Of a DNA stretch of 38,298 nt, positions 38,154 through 38,298 are shown in pieces. The notes beneath the pieces were generated by a model that ran no database searches, had not been told where the DNA came from, and was given only the letters and a program-made list of their open reading frames with translations. The stretch comes from an uncultured bacterium. GTDB taxonomy: Bacteria > Patescibacteriota > Minisyncoccia > UBA6257 > UBA9933. A program made the translations under genes and the position numbers. The DNA is taken from positions 1 through 38,298 of the forward strand of contig CAJVXI010000008.1 in NCBI GenBank assembly GCA_913009635.1, given 5' to 3'. The stretch's first letter is position 1, and each line of letters starts with the position of its first letter.

Positions 38154-38298
38154 ATGAATTACTCATTACTCACTGAACAACAATTTCAAAAAAGATTTAA
38201 TTCTCTGCCTGAAAATATCAAGGATGTTTTAACTTCCGAAAACAATGCCGAAACCATTCGCCGAATCTGTCAATCTCATTACTTAAAAAAGGAGAAAA
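38154..38298 (+). CDS. Start of an unknown protein, cut by the window end
   Basis: ATG 38154, 6 bases after the VirB6-like gene, opens a frame without stop to the end of the window: MNYSLLTEQQFQKRFNSLPE followed by ENIKDVL-type helical sequence. The short spacing suggests it is the next gene of the operon. Only 48 codons are visible; no family can be named. Confidence 0.55.
   Translation, partial: MNYSLLTEQQFQKRFNSLPENIKDVLTSENNAETIRRICQSHYLKKEK

Overview
The window looks like a chromosomal segment from a member of the Candidate Phyla Radiation (Patescibacteria), most likely a Parcubacteria-type lineage. The evidence is an AT-rich genome, short versions of universal proteins (RpoB about 1,057 aa), housekeeping genes mostly without clear Shine-Dalgarno (SD) sites, and families frequent in these genomes: a VirB6/TrbL-like membrane protein behind lineage-specific exported proteins, a DksA/TraR zinc protein, a proline-rich tail-anchored protein and a PilO-like protein. 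No rRNA or taxonomic marker was searched, so this placement is inference.

Layout. 1-1.7 kb: 3' end of a large threonine/asparagine-rich surface protein. 1.7-3.9 kb: rodA and mltG (cell wall). 4.3-11.2 kb: rpoB-rpoC. 11.3-12.7 kb: rpsF-ssb-rpsR. 12.7-14.5 kb: a PAP2 phosphatase, a small protein, a DUF2283/DUF4258 pair, tRNA-Leu(CAA) and a tRNA relic. 14.5-18.3 kb: parA-parB, then convergent rsh. 18.3-18.9 kb: three tRNA-like 78-nt segments and a small protein. 18.9-22.2 kb: dprA-topA on the minus strand. 22.3-23.3 kb: a PilO-like protein, a small membrane protein and tRNA-Ile(GAT). 23.3-26.65 kb: a nested-repeat cassette with an S51-like peptidase, an S66 (LdcA/MccF-like) peptidase and a GGDEF-like protein. 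27-31 kb: yraN, small proteins, dksA/traR-like and yifB/comM. 31.0-31.8 kb: a REP-associated tyrosine transposase (RAYT). 31.8-34.2 kb: rsmA and a UbiA-family prenyltransferase. 34.3-38.3 kb: an export/T4SS-like cluster running off the end.

The most striking property is the density of palindromic and short-period repeats. (i) A RAYT is bracketed by palindromes with an AAGGACAT/ATGTCCTT core, and a longer version sits in frame inside its own coding sequence. (ii) Palindromes also sit in frame in topA (twice), parB and yraN, at places that look like surface loops; this resembles the Rickettsia palindromic elements. (iii) A palindrome of about 36 bp (core AACGGCTCAC/GTGAGCCGTT) occurs four times. 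(iv) Many intergenic gaps carry their own heptanucleotide tandem words or long A/T foldbacks. (v) A 39-bp perfect inverted repeat, an outer 35-bp imperfect inverted repeat and a 115-bp direct repeat containing a tRNA 3' end surround the three-gene cassette, whose last two genes look richer in G+C than the host genes. No transposase or integrase is visible in the cassette, so it may be moved in trans. Everything here was read by eye; no alignment, fold or database search was run.
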